Shown here: in pieces, positions 52,027-63,985 of the stretch | Position numbering within the stretch: position 1 is the first letter of the stretch | Layout: the number at the start of each line of letters is the position of its first letter | Assembly: GCA_024345305.1 (NCBI GenBank) | Contig: BRON01000001.1 | Coordinates: forward strand, 1,054,001 to 1,118,000 | Source of the DNA: Mrakia gelida | Taxonomy: Eukaryota; Basidiomycota; Tremellomycetes; Cystofilobasidiales; Mrakiaceae | DNA length: 64,000 nucleotides | Reading direction: 5' to 3' | Notes under the pieces: model-generated | The model's database searches: none | Told to the model about the DNA's origin: nothing | Seen by the model: the letters and a program-made list of their open reading frames with translations, nothing else | Position numbers and translations under genes: made by a program

Positions 52027-53934
52027 TCAGAGGAGTTTCTTCGCGTTCAACGACGCGTACATATCCTTGCTCGTCTGCTCGATCGATCGGTACTCAACTC
52101 CCAAAACTCTAGTCGCCTTGGATCCGTCGAAAACTCGAGCAGTCTTGGGATCGTTGGCTTCCTTCGCAGCTCCAGCCTTCCCTTTGGGGACGTTGGGAAG
52201 ATCAGACATCGCGTCGGCGAAGTCTTGGAGGCAGAAGGGACCGGCGGAGACGATGAAGCGCTCTCCTCCAGCTTCGGGACTGAAAGAAAAAAGGCAAGAG
52301 GAGGTAAAAGAAGAAGGTCAGTCAGGAGGTGAACTTCGAGCGAGAGAGAAGGAAGAGGAGCTTTGGGGAACTTACACGACGAGAGCTTTGGCATGAGCGT
52401 CAGCGACTTCCCTCGCGTCGACCCAGTTTCCGACAGGACCAGGGAGAGCCGAGTCCTTGGTGCTTCCGTCGACGACTTGAACGAAGAGACCGACACTGGT
52501 GTTGATGTGCTCGATGGACTTGACATCTTGGAGGACGGGCTGAGAAGGAAGACGAAAGGCGAGGTCGCGTCAGTTCGCTGTCGAAGTCAGTCGAGAGAGG
52601 GCGAGCGAAAAGGATTGGAACTCACTCCGAAGACGTAGGGAGGGCAAATGGTGACGAGATCGAAGGAGGGCTTGTTATCCTTGATGAAGGACCTGGAAGA
52701 AGGGAGAAGAGAGGTCAGACGAAAGTCGAGGAGTGGCGAGACGCGACGAAGACGTCGGAACTCACCAAGCTGCTCGTTCGGCGAGAGTTTTGCTGGCTGA
52801 GGATTCGACATGGAACAGGTCAGCTCCGGCCACTAGCTGATTAGATCGAGAGCGAGGAGATGAGCTCGCCGTAATATATCGAGACACCCTGTAAAAAGTC
52901 AGTTCTAGTAGCAAGATGGTTCGATGAGGACGGGGAGATGAGCTCACCGAAGTCTTCGATCCCTTCGCCTCGACCTCCTGGGGGGAGAAGACGTCCCAGT
53001 CGGCCTCAGTCCAAGTGTAGGGTCCCTTCTTGTCGAGGTTCTCGATTGAAGCGACGGAAGAGGTGCTGAAGTTCCAAGAAGCGGACAGAAAGGGGTGAGC
53101 TACGAGACGCGTCGAGATTTCGGAGGGAGGAGACGTTCGACTCACATCACGATTCGCTTGACGTCCTTCCCGTTCTTCAAAGCAGACTTCATGACTCCGA
53201 CGGTTCCATCAACAGCTGGATCGATCAAGTCGGAGGGTTCGGTGGCCTTGACGTGGAAGGGGGAAGCCTGGGAAATGAGAAGACGAGGAAAGAAGCGTCA
53301 ACTTCGAGCTCCTCCTCCTCCTCGAAGAACTGAGATGAGGGGGCAGTCAAGACTCACGGTATGAACGACAGCCTCAACTCCCTTGACAGCCTCATCGAAA
53401 GCATCGTCCTTTCCAACGTCCTCGACGATAACGTACTCGAAGGCTGCCGGAAAGAGAAAGGAAGCGCGAGCATCTCGTCAGTTTCGCTGAGAGTTCGAGC
53501 GGCGAGCGATGACGAGAGGGCGAGGAGAAACTCACGTTTTCCCTTGAAGAGCTCCTTGAGGTAGTCTCCCTGATTAATGAGAGAACGAGAAGCGCGGAGA
53601 AGCCGTCAGATCAAGCGGAAAGGGCGAGCGAGGTGCGGGAAGGGGAAGGATGGGAGGAAGGGTCGGAGGGAGGGCTGAACGAAAGTCGAGCTCACCTTGT
53701 CGTTTGATCGGACGGTTCCGACGACCTTGAAGCCTTGTTCGAAGAGGGACTCGGCGACGTGGATGGCGAGAAATCCAGAGGCTCCAGTGAGAAGAACCTA
53801 AGAAAAAGTGGAAAAGAGAGAGAGGGAAGCAAGGAGGGAGGGAAGGAGGGAAGAGGTCAGCTCCGTTCGAAGGTGAGAGATGATTCGCGAGGGCTCACCT
53901 TGGATCCTTTGGTGGGAAGAGTGGAAGTAGACAT
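52027..53934 (-). CDS. NAD(P)H-dependent short-chain reductase, GRE2/DFR-like extended SDR
   Basis: Predicted carbonyl reductase of the methylglyoxal/3-methylbutanal reductase, dihydroflavonol and cinnamoyl-CoA reductase group. Start ATG 53934 (MSTSTLPTKGSK), then the Rossmann motif VLLTGASGFLAIHVAESLFE, VVGTVRS, VVHTASPFHV, RIVMTSSVASIEN with the active-site Ser, the YYASK active site (Tyr-x-x-x-Lys), LAERAAWSF and TICPPYVFGP. The C-terminus reads RVLGVEYRSIEQTSKDMYAS. Stop TGA 52029-52027. The active-site Tyr lies in a 19-nt exon (52870-52888) followed by a GC-AG intron. About 350 aa, normal. Substrate is unknown; the neighbouring OYE might act on related enones or aldehydes (inference). 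Confidence 0.88.
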
Positions 53935-54249
53935 GAGTGGTGAGGCAGTAGTGAGAAAGTGGGGGTGAGTGGGTGAGGTGTGGTGGTTGATGGCAAGTTT
54001 TGTGTAGGGCGAGCCTGAAAAGGGAAGCTGAGATTCAGAAAGTGGAGGGCGTCGGGCTCGCGCTTAGAGCTCAGAGCAGCTGGAGAGCTTGTGGAGAGAT
54101 CGATGACGATTCGCTTTTTCCTTGGCTCTTGCTGAGATCTGCTCGCCCTCCGAGTGGAGGAGTGGAGGAACGGCGAAGGAAAAGAAGAATAGTCATCAAA
54201 AGAGAGCTCGTGCAAAATCGTGTGCGTCGTCGTCCATCTTCCCGCAGTT
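53935..54249. other. Short intergenic region between APN2 and the GRE2-like gene
   Basis: About 315 bases containing the APN2 3' flank and the promoter of the reductase. The bases just upstream of the reductase start are C/T-rich on the minus strand. No gene was seen. Confidence 0.35.
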
Positions 54250-57135
54250 CTACTTCCCTCCCTTCGCTGCTGCTCGTCCAGCCGCTCCCGACGCGTTCTT
54301 CCTCGCTTCGCTTGACCAGAGGAAGAAGTCGCACTGTGAGAAGGAGGTCGAGGTAGAAGAGAAGGTCAGAAGCTCGTCGAGGAAGGAGGGAGAGACGAGA
54401 CGACGAGCCTTGTATCTCACGTCGACCTCCTCGTTCAGACGTCCGCTCGACTTCCCTCCAGAGTTGTGACCGGGACCGAGCGGGCTAGAGAGAAGGTATA
54501 TAAGACATGATCAGCCCGAGCGAGAAAGAGAGGACGAAACTTCAGGAGAGGAGGCACTCACAGCGAGCAGAGCCAGAACCTCTTCCCCTTGCTGAAGACG
54601 CGTCGAAACGAGAAGAAAGTCAGTTCGATCTCGAGCTTCAGTGCTCTCAGCAGAAAATTCACTCACTTGGGTCCAGGTTTGGTTGTCTGCGAAGCAGGAA
54701 GAGCAGAAAAACGCGTCAGCAAGGGTCAAACGAACGCCGCGGCTCGACCTCATGTTCACGCGAAATACTCACCGTCTTCTCCATACACTGTACCCCATGA
54801 ACGATACACCTCGGTTTCGGCACAGGTTTCAGCAGCTCCGTCCAAGCCTCTTTCGCTTCCGCACCTCCCTTCCCTCTCGACGTCGACCCAGAACCACCCT
54901 CCTCCTCAGCCAAAGCCATCGCGAACAGATGATCTGCATCCTCGTCCTCCTCTCCCTTCGCTCGTTTCGACGACGATCCCCCCTCTCCGCCGCCAGAATC
55001 GTCGGTTGTCGAGGAGGAAGGGCGCTTCTTCTTGAGTTTGGGAGGAGGAGGAGGGGAGGGAGGATGGGTGGGTTGCGAGGGAGCGAAGAACGACGAGAGT
55101 TTGAGTTGACCCTTCTTCTTCTTCTTGACGGGTTTTGGAGTGGGTTCTGAGGTGGTTGAGGAAGTAGAGGCTCGAGCCTTGCCTTTGGAGGAGGTCGAAG
55201 GAGGTGGCATAGAGGCGGGAGGAGATGGTGGAGGGGAGAGGGTGAGGTCGATGGCTTCGGAGGGGAGAGGGAGGGACGACGAGGCAGGTTTTTGGGATTT
55301 CGTGGAAGGAAGGGTGGACGAGGATGCGACGGAGTTGGAGTTGGAGTGAGAATTGGCAGGGTTGGGTTGGCTGATGGAATGGATGGTGCCGGACTTGGAG
55401 CTGGAGGGAGGAACGGAGGGGAGAGGGTTCGAGTCGCTCCTCTTCTTGAAGAAGCTGCTGATCAACCTCGAGTTGAACTCATTGAAGAACATGGCCGCAG
55501 CTCGAGGTGGAGGGGAAGCTGTTCGTTCTCCGTCGGAGGTGGGAGGACCTGTTGTTTTCGCTTCCGGTGTCGAACGAGCGTTGAGGAGGTCTCGGATTTG
55601 GGTGGGAGTCGACGCGCCGGGGAGGAGGAGTTCGTCGTGGAGTTCGACGAAGACAGGGCAGTGATCGGATCCTCTGAGCTCTGGACAGATATCGGCTGAT
55701 TTGACCCATGGAAGAAGACCTTTGGTGACGAGGACTGGCAGAGATGGAAGAGAGAGAGATCAGGATTGAGTCGAGTCGAGTGAGAGACGAGGAGCGAGAG
55801 GAACGAACTGTAGTCGAGCCGAGTCCCGTAGTTCGACGCTCGAGCCTCGATCTTGACGTTCCAGCCTGCAGAGGTAAGAGTGAGCTATGTCAGTCTCGAG
55901 TCTTCGGGGCGATTGAAGGCTTGACTCACACGTAAACATCCCTTCCCTCGTCGGATGAGCCTCTCGAACGACGTCCGTCAACAATCCCTTTGGCGCGATG
56001 AGCTGATCAAACCAATGCCTCGCCCTACAGTTCGAGTGACCCAACAGCAGAAGCGTGAGCTCGGATCTTCACAAGACCGTGAAACAGACGCGTCGAGGAG
56101 AAGTGAAAACGAGCTCAACTCACGGATGATTCCAAAACCCCTCCTGCTTACTCGCCAAACTCCCCTCTCCATGATCCATCGGCTGATGTACAACGTTCAT
56201 ATCTCCCACGATCATCACCTCCCTTCCAGCAGCTACCAGAGCCTTCATCCGAGCTTCGAGGACCTTGAGGAAGTTGAGCTGGAACGACGCGACGAGAAGG
56301 GCGAGAGGTGTGAGCTTCGTCGTTCCCTTCCTTCCCTTCCTGCCTCCCACTCCTCTCTCCTCCACTCTGACCAAAATCGAAGAGGGGATCGTGCTCACCT
56401 TGAACGGCAACCTCTCATCATTCGTCTCGTTCGGGCAGTAAACGTTGATCAAGACGAACAGTCCCAAATCGACGATCATACACCTTCCCTCGAGGTCGAG
56501 CATCCTTGGAAGCGAGCTCGAAGGGTCGTTCTCGTCCAGATCGAGCTCGTAGCAGGTGGGGTAGCCACCGATCCTTTCTGAGGGAGCAAGGGGAGGGTTG
56601 ATGAAGGAGTTGGGAGCGTCGAGGTTGGTTCCTGAGATTCCTTCTTCTGCTTTGAGAGGGACGATGGTGGACTGGGAGGTGAAGGTGCCGACGCCTGAGC
56701 GACCGTGACCTGTGCTGGGGAAGGAGAGGAAGGCGTCGTAGCCGGGGGGACAGGCGATGGATTTGGTGAGATCTTTGCGAGGCAGTTTAAGTTCTGCAGA
56801 AGAAGGGGGGGAGGGGAGGGAGAGGAGGGAAGGGAGGAGGTGAGCTCGCGAGTGGAAGGGAAGGAGAGAGAGAGCTCGCAAATCGAGGATGTTCTGATAG
56901 ACAGAAGGCTCACCTTGAACGCATATAATATCGGCCTTGATGTGCTCGAACATCTTGCCGTAGTTGCCCTTCATCTCGTTCCATCTGGGAGCCAGAAGGA
57001 CGCGTCAGGAAGGCGAGCTCGAGGAAGGGAGGGAAGTGGGTCATGAGCTCGGACGAAGGCGAACGGACGATGGACTCACGGAGGATAGGCAGCACAAGGC
57101 TTGATCCCGTTCACGTTGAAAGTATAGATCCTCAT
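54250..57135 (-). CDS. APN2: AP endonuclease 2 (Apn2/APEX2), ExoIII family with zf-GRF
   Basis: Cleaves DNA at abasic sites and removes blocked 3' ends in base-excision repair. Start ATG 57135 with MRIYTFNVNGIKPC, the typical first strand. Catalytic motifs: IICVQELKLPRKDL (metal-binding Glu), GRSGVGTFT, LINVYCPNET, MIVGDMNVVHQPMD (Asp and Asn), RLDYILVT and GSDHCPVFVEL (catalytic Asp-His). A disordered basic linker carries a PCNA-interacting box, QLKLSSFF (about 55090-55115). The C-terminal zf-GRF domain is PRCIVHGVQCMEKT, KPGPNKGKRFWLCS and CDFFLWSS with its Cys/His zinc ligands. Stop TAG 54252-54250. This is the full Apn2 domain layout. Confidence 0.92.
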
Positions 57136-57578
57136 CCTCCGAGAGCACGATCGAGGGAAGAAGAGGGGGAGAGGGAGGCGTCGAGGTCGTGGCGGGTGTG
57201 AGAAGGCGAGGGAGGGAGGTTGAGCTTTCCCTTTTCGAGGCGAGCCGGAGAGGCTCCTTCGTTTTGCTTCCGACCAGTTCTTGGATCGAAAACTCGAACA
57301 TCTCCTCCAGATATCGATGGCTGGCCGCTGACATCGTCGCCAAAAAGAGACGCTCAAAGCACCCGACTCTCGACTGGGAGTCGAGCCTCACTTCGCGACG
57401 CGTCTTTTTCTGTCGCGAGACTCGAAACGAGCAGAACACAAGTACATCAGAGACCGAGGCAAAACGAACAAAAGGCGAGAATGAGAGAGTCGTAAGCTAA
57501 GAAATCGAGAACCGAAAACTGAGAAACCCAAGGAAAACGAAAACCGAAGACGAAAAAGGAGAGAGGGGAGCGACGCGT
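57136..57578. other. Intergenic region, APN2 promoter
   Basis: 5' flank of APN2 and 3' flank of the allantoate-permease-like gene (both -). It contains an (AAAACGA)-rich stretch at about 57490-57560. No gene was seen. Confidence 0.35.
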
Positions 57579-60500
57579 TCAAAGCGAGTAGACGAACTCG
57601 TCGCTGTAAGGGAGAAGGAGAGGCAGAAAGGTCAGCCTCGGGTTGAAGATAGAAGAGAGAGTGTGTGTGCACTCACTTCTCGAAGTCGGTCATGTCGAGC
57701 AAACCGTTCTGTCCGAGAACAACAGCGGGTCCTTTGACGTCTGCTCCGTGCTCGATCTCGCCGTCGACAGAGGTCTCCTCGGCTGTGTTGGCAGCGTAGG
57801 TCTTCTCCATCGACCTGTCATGGATCTTGGCGGGCTTCCCGTTCTTGACTCGAGTGACCTCCTTTCGCTTGTTGGCGAGGAGGAAGACGAAGGCGAGGAG
57901 GATAACGCAGGCGACTGGAGGAGGGAGAGAGAAAAGCGAGTCGGGGTCAACTCAACTTCCAGGAGACCAAGGCAACTGAAAATCTTCCTCACCATTTCCG
58001 ATGAATATTCCCATGACTGCGCCTAGCCCTGGCTTGTATCCAGGAGCATCCTTAGCCTTGAAGAGGAGAGGACCGACGATGTTGCCCTGAACGACGACGC
58101 GAAGGTCAGGTCAAGAATCGCGCACGGAGATAGGGACGTCTTTACTCACGACCGAGGATCCAGCATTGAAGAATGCCATCACCACGCTCTTTTTGGTCTG
58201 TCCGGCGGTGTTGGCAGCGATCCAGGAGACTGAGGGGAAGGAAACGAAAGAGGAGGACGGAGGTTAGTCGCGTCGAGTCGAGAACGAGAGCAGCGAGGGA
58301 GCGGAAGGTGATTGCTCACCGATGAGAGGGTTTCCAGCGAAGAGGAAGCCAATGATGTAGTATCCGAAGAGAAGGGGTCCCTGAGATGAGAAGACGAAGA
58401 TTGCGAGAAGATCAGCGTCGAGCTGGATTCGAGGCGCGCAGAGATGGGACGCAACTGACCGTAAGGCTCTTTCCTCGACCCAAAGCGTACAAGATGGCAC
58501 TTCCAGCGACGCAAGGAATCATCCTGAAGATCGAGGGAAAGGGAGGGAGCGTCAGTTTAGATCCTGATCGGAACAGAGGGTCGCGACGCGTCGAACGAAA
58601 CGACGAAACGACTCACAGAAGCGCGAGGATGACCGCCTTTCCCTTGTACCTCGTAGCAAGCCAGCAGGAGAGAAGGATGACGGAGACTTGGATAAATCCG
58701 AAGGGCATGTTGAGGAGGAGAGTTCGTCTAACGTCTACGGGAAGGAAGAGTGGAAGCTGGTCAGCCTCGCGTCGTCCACCAAGGCGAGTAGGAGAAATGC
58801 TCGAACCGAAACCGAACGACGAAATGATGAGGGGTCCAAAGACGTTGGTCACAGCAGCTCCTGTGTTGATGCAGAAAGTCATCGAGACGAAGAGCCAGGT
58901 GATAGGCGACCAGATAGCTGTAGAAGGAGAGAGGTCAGTTCAAGAAGAGGGACGAGAGCTCGAGCGAAGCGACGCGACACACCTTCCCAGGCCTGCTTGA
59001 GTTTGAATCCCGTGTTCTTTCCGTCTCCAGCGTTGTTGTCCCTCAGACGCTCCACGGCGAAAGTTCTCTCCTCTTCAGTGAGGAACCTGGCGACGGCGGG
59101 ATCTGAAGAACGAAAAGGGAAGAAGTCAGTCTCGAGCCTCGTCTCAAAACGAAGAGGAGATGGACTTGCTGTCTGAAAGTCGGAACCAGATCAAAGGACC
59201 TGTCAGGATAGTGACGAGGCCAACTATGAGGAAGAGGATTTGGTAGGTGAAGAGCTTGGGGTTCTTGATGTACGAGAGACAGAAGGCGAGGAAGGAACCG
59301 AGGATCGACGCGACTCCGTTCGTCCCATCTGTTGTGCGAAAGTACGTCGAAGGTTAGCTAGTGTCTCGTTGGAAAATGAAGTCGGAGATAGAGCTATACT
59401 GGCACCATAAAGCTATACGAGTGGGAGCCTCTGCACGTCTGTACCATGTAGTAGTGATCACCTAGAGCAAGGAGACGAAGAAACGATGGGTCAGAAAGAA
59501 CGGAGAAACGAGGCGTCAAAGCAAGCGAGGACGGGAAGGCAATCGAGGACGAGAAACCAAAGACCAGGGCCCCCTCAATCATCCTGAAAGACGACTCACA
59601 GCAAAAAGAGGCAAGCACGAAGCCTCGAAGAGCCCGAGGAAGAATCGAGAGACGAGGAGGCCTGTGTAGTTCGTCGAGGCGGCCAACCCAACCATACTCG
59701 CACCCCAGCAGACTACGATGATCGTGAGTAGGATGCGAGGTCTGATACGGACGATGAGGAAGGCAGAAACGGGTTGCCATCCGAGTTGCGCCCAGTATCC
59801 AGCAGATCCGATCTACAAGAACAAGACGAAAGACGAGACGCGTGAGCTTCGATCGTGTTCGGAGGTCTGGAGGTGGACGAGGGGCGAGAGATCCTCACGA
59901 TAGAGTACTCGTTTCCCTTGAGGTTAGCCTGAGCTCGCATTCCGAGAGCAGCTCCGTAACCTGATCACGAGAAAGGGCGACGAAACAAGGCGAGGAAAGG
60001 AAAGAGAAGACGAGCGGGGAGGAGAGTCGATCGTTGTCAGTCTCGCTTCCCATCCTTCTTCTCAGAGCATCTGGACGATGATCGAAAGATAGCTCACCGA
60101 TAACAGACTGAAAAGAAGTCGCAGAAGTGAGAAGAAGAGTCAGCAGGGACCAGGGACACGAACCGAGACATTCCGCGAGCTCACCTTGTCGAGGATTTGC
60201 AGGACTGAGGAGCGAGAGCGAAGGTCAGGCTCCGGCTTTCGAGGAGAGGTAGAGAGTGAAGGACGTACAGTAGACCCACATCTAGAGAGGAGCGGGGAAA
60301 GAAGAAGAAAGGTCAGGGCTGAGCTGAGGCTCCGAGTCGAAGCGCTCGAGGAGAGGCGGGAAGGGAAGTCAAACGCACCAACAAGGGAAGGATGACCTTA
60401 TCGATCTTCCTGCAGACCAACCTAGACTGCTCGTCGGTGAGGAAGACTCTCTCCTCAGCGTTGTTGACTTCCCCGAAAGGCCTTGTCGAGACGAAGAGCG

Positions 60501-60642
60501 AACGGGAAGGAAGGTCAGCGCCCAGCTCCGAGTTATCTCGAACTCCCGACCTTCTTTCTCGCGAACGAACTCACCTCGTCCCGTACTCGTCCTGAGTGAC
60601 GTCCTCCTTCTTATCGAGTGAGTGCTGAGATCGAGATTCCAT
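57579..60642 (-). CDS. MFS anion:cation symporter, allantoate permease (Dal5)-like
   Basis: Predicted plasma-membrane importer of a small organic anion such as allantoate, nicotinate-type acids or dipeptides. Start ATG 60642 (MESRSQHSLDKKEDVTQ), stop TGA 57581-57579. Helix 1 is LPLLMWVYCLQILDKSVIGY, with the DK of Dal5-like transporters. Further elements are YSIIGSAGYWAQLGWQP, GLLVSRFFLGLFEASCLPLF, TTTWYRRAEAPTRIALW, GPLIWFRLSDS, the loop FLTEEERTFAVERL (typical LT..E) and C-terminal helices including WIAANTAGQTKKSVVMAFFN. The tail is cytosolic and ends DMTDFENDEFVYSL. Twelve helices in all. Many short introns. Part of its 3' region is duplicated in inverted orientation at 61639-62013. Confidence 0.87.
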
Positions 60643-61638
60643 GTGTTCGAAGCTGGGGTAAGATAAGGTGAGTGAGGGGGTGGTGGGTGGGGGGAAGAAG
60701 GGGAAACGGTGGTGCTCCCGTGTTTCCGTTTTCGCTCTCGCCAAGTTTTCTGACGGTAGGAAGCGGTAGGGGTCGCTCGATCCGAATGGTCCGCCGTTCG
60801 TTGACAAGTCGGACGAGGAGGTGCTTCGCGAGTCAGGGGGATATCCAGAGCGGCCTTGGCTGTCGTGAAGGTTCTTTCCGCGCTTCCTTGGAAGCCCTCT
60901 TTGTTTCCGTCGCGGTCTCCCCTCGAGGGATGAAAGAAGATCAGCGAAGTGCTCGAACGTGCAGGCCAATCTCGTTTTTTCATACTTCTCATCTTTGGAA
61001 GTCGAAGTCCTTCGAAAAAGCTGCAGGGAAAGGCAAAAAACCGTCCCTCGACGCGTCCTTCAGCCCTCGATCCTCCCGCTCTCAAGCTCCACGATCAGAA
61101 GTCAGACTAAGACTGGGACTCAGAACCGCGAACATCGAGCTTCTACCAGAACCGAGAATCTTTGCGCTCTCCTCGGCGAAAGATTTGCACCTCCGAGATA
61201 CGAACTGGGGCGGGAAGATCTTCACCGAGACGCGAAGGCAATATTCGGTTCCGCGTCGAAGTCCGCAGGCTCTGAAGTTTCGAAGGGGACCGAGGTGCAC
61301 AGAAAGGGTTGACATGCTGGGATGCCTCTCGATGGCTGTAAGCATGGAATCGAAGAAGGCGGGTGAAAGGAAGACAAGGCGTTTACTCGTGTCGACGCGT
61401 CGTCGACTCGGACACGGCGCTCGTCTGCGTCACTTCTCTTGAGTCTGAAGTGGTGAAGTTTTTCCACTTTGCAGAGGATCGTCGACCTCTAGATTCTCGC
61501 GACGTCGTAGATAGGAGCTCGAGAGAGGAGGTTGGAGAGCGGAAGCTCGGACGAGAAAAGGCTTGGAGAACGCAGGTCAGGATGTTTCCGCCAGCGTCTC
61601 TCTGAGGGAAGTGCAACTCTCGTCTCTAGATCTCTACT
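60643..61638. promoter_or_regulatory. Intergenic region upstream of the MFS gene
   Basis: About 1 kb between the MFS start (-) and its inverted fragment (+). No gene was recognised. GACGCGTC occurs at about 61051 and 61396. The inverted duplicate begins abruptly at 61639, so the left breakpoint of the rearrangement lies here. Confidence 0.35.
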
Positions 61639-62013
61639 GAGCGCGGTGATGGCATTCTTCAATGCTGGATCCTCGGTCGTGAGTAAAGACGTCCCTATCT
61701 CCGTGCGCGATTCTTGACCTGACCTTCGCGTCGTCGTTCAGGGCAACATCGTCGGTCCTCTCCTCTTCAAGGCCAAGGATGCTCTTGGGTTCAAGCCAGG
61801 ACTAGGGGCTGTCATGGAAGTGTCCTTCGGAAACGGTGAGGAGGAAGACATTCATTCGTTTCGCTCTTCTGGAAGTTGAGCTGACCCCGACTCGCTTCTC
61901 TCTTTCCCTCCTCCAGTCGCCTGCATCATTCTCCTCGCGTTCGTCTCCCTCCTCGCCAACAAGCGAAAGGAGGTCACTCGAGTCAAGAACGGATACCCTG
62001 TCAAGATCCACGA
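61639..62013 (+). pseudogene. Inverted partial copy of the allantoate-permease-like MFS gene
   Basis: About 375 bases match the MFS gene between roughly 58188 and 57815, in opposite orientation. It covers three exon parts and two introns. Exon pieces read AFFNAGSSV, GNIVGPLLFKAKDALGFKPG and ANKRKEVTRVKNGYPVKIHD. The first intron (61679-61741) is identical to the parental intron over 63 nt. The coding parts carry both silent and amino-acid changes. Both ends stop abruptly, leaving no functional transporter. The frame stays open from ATG 61649 to a TAG near 62223 if spliced, overlapping the methyltransferase gene antisense. Most likely a decaying duplicate of a paralogue, though a short transcript cannot be excluded. 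Confidence 0.8.
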
Positions 62014-62125
62014 CACCTTCCTCGTCTCGCCTCGCATCTGCGTCTGTCATCGCAGTCCCGTCCGCTCCCGTTCTCTCTCGCTCGAGAAAGACTCGAACCT
62101 CCCCCTGAACAGTGAACTCGAACGC

Positions 62126-63985
62126 TCATCGATCAGGCAACGCTGCCACGAACTCCACCCGATTCCTCCTCACCCAATGAGTCTTCTGCTTCACGTACAG
62201 CCCTACATCCTCCCTCGGTAGGATCTCCTGGTCCCTCTCTGCCAGAGCAGCTCGCGTGCGGTCGTCCATGTCGTCGAAGGTCGAGCGACCGAGATTCCAG
62301 ATCAGCAGCTCGAGATCGCGAACGAGATTTCCTGCTTCGATCTGCTTGTCGTCTACAGATCACAAGAAGGGAAGGGAAGGAGAAGGAGGAGAGAGGGGAG
62401 TGAGTGATGTTCGAGCGGGCGGGCGAAACGAGGGGAAGACGAGACGAGGCGCGTCGAGTCGAACTCACCAGCACCCTCCTTCACGCCAATATCCGTCTCT
62501 CCCATTGAGTCCATCCCACCCTCAAACAATCCAGTGCCCTGTATTACGTCTCCCATCTCGTTGAACCACTTCGATTTCGCAGCGAGCTGGCGCATGGGCG
62601 AAGAACCAGCGACGGAGTTGGCCATTCCGAGCTGATGATCGATGGCTGCTTGCTGGCGAGGATTTGGAGGGTCGCGGCGGGAGAAGAAGACCTGTAGGGA
62701 GCGAGGAGCGTGCGAAGAGTCAGTCGAGGTCGAGGACGTGAGGAGTGATAGAGGAGAGGAGTGGAAAGAGAAGCGGCGAGACGCACGTCGGGCTCCTCGA
62801 TCAAAAGAACTCCTCCCGGCTCGAGACAGCGAGCGATCTCGTTGAGGACGAAGAGGGAGGTAGCGAATAAAGGTTTCATGAGGCGGCAGTGGATACTGCG
62901 GAGAGGAAGGAGGGAGAAAGAAGATGTCAGGGTCGGTGCGAGTCGGCGGAGACGCGTCGAGGGAAAGAGTTCGCACGTACAGTTTGAAGCAGCCGTCGAA
63001 GTAGGGTAGACCTAGGCTGACATCGTGGACTTCGAAAAAGACATTCCTGAGTGTGATGCGATTGTCAGAAAGCGTCAGTCTGGCATTCGAGGGACGAGAG
63101 GTAAGGGAAAACAAGACGAACGGCGGCGAGTATCTGTTCGCGGAGAGAGAAGCGAACCATCAGCTCTTTGGCTTTCAACGTGAGCACTCAGACACAAAGA
63201 GCTCACTCTAGCTCAAAGGGCGAAAGATCTGTCAGAAGAGAGCCGAATAAGAGGTCAGGATTCGACAACGAACGAGAGAAGGTGCATGAACGAGAACCGA
63301 AGAAGACGAGGGACGTACCAACGCCAGTAATCTCCGCCTCGGGATACATCTCACCCATCTTCAGAGCCCAATCCCCAACCATCCCACTGCCCTGCCAGAT
63401 CCCAGCCCAAACACAGACCCATCAGCTCTTCCGCCCACGAGCGAACCGAGTCCAACGCCAGACGAGAACAAGCTCACCAAATCAAGCACCCTCCCTCCCT
63501 TTCCCAAGAGTTCTCTGAGAACGCCAGGCTCAGGCTCAAAATGCAGCCCGTTCGCATAGCTGAGACTCCAAAGGCGAGAGAGCATGAGCTCGAACTTGAC
63601 GGCTTCACTGTCGGCGGGCCATCTTGTACGACAAAGATGAGGAGGAGACGAAGGGAGGAGGGTTCAGGATTGGAAGAGCTCAACTTTGAAGGGTTTCGAG
63701 ACAGGGATCGCACTCACTTCCAAGCTTCCGAGTTGAGGGCTTGACGTCTCCTGCCTACGAGAGCGCAAGTCAGAGTGCCGGGAAGTCAGCTTCTACCTCG
63801 ACGAAGACCAGAAGGGAGGAGGAGGGCGAGCTGTGAGCTTCGTTCATCGAAGGAAGGGAGTCAACTCACCGAGGTGCATCCTATAGAGATCGCTCTTGAT
63901 GGCTGAATCGATGGTGTAAAGGCTGTCTGTATCCCCCGATGATGATGCCTGGGAGGAGAACATCGGAGAAGCTGAGGTTGAGGGA
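62126..63985 (-). CDS. Class I SAM-dependent methyltransferase, 5' end missing
   Basis: Partial at the right window edge. Visible from an acceptor at about 63986 to TGA 62128-62126. The N-terminal part has DSLYTIDSAIKSDLYRMHLG and a Leu-rich segment. Methyltransferase motif I is VLDLGSGMVGDWALKMGEM, followed by AEITGVDLSPFE (acidic SAM-ribose residue), then VHDVSLGLPYFDGCFKLIHC and EIARCLEPGGVLLIEEPDV (motifs II-III). The C-terminus ends WVRRNRVEFVAALPDR. The layout resembles fungal LaeA/UMTA-type and other small-molecule methyltransferases of unknown substrate. The MFS fragment ends within about 110 bases of its stop. Confidence 0.8.

Noticed and set aside
60369..61085. 238-codon minus-strand and 256-codon plus-strand frames around the MFS start
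   Set aside because: Both are Arg/Ser/Gly-rich, overlap each other, and contain the first MFS exons in a wrong frame.
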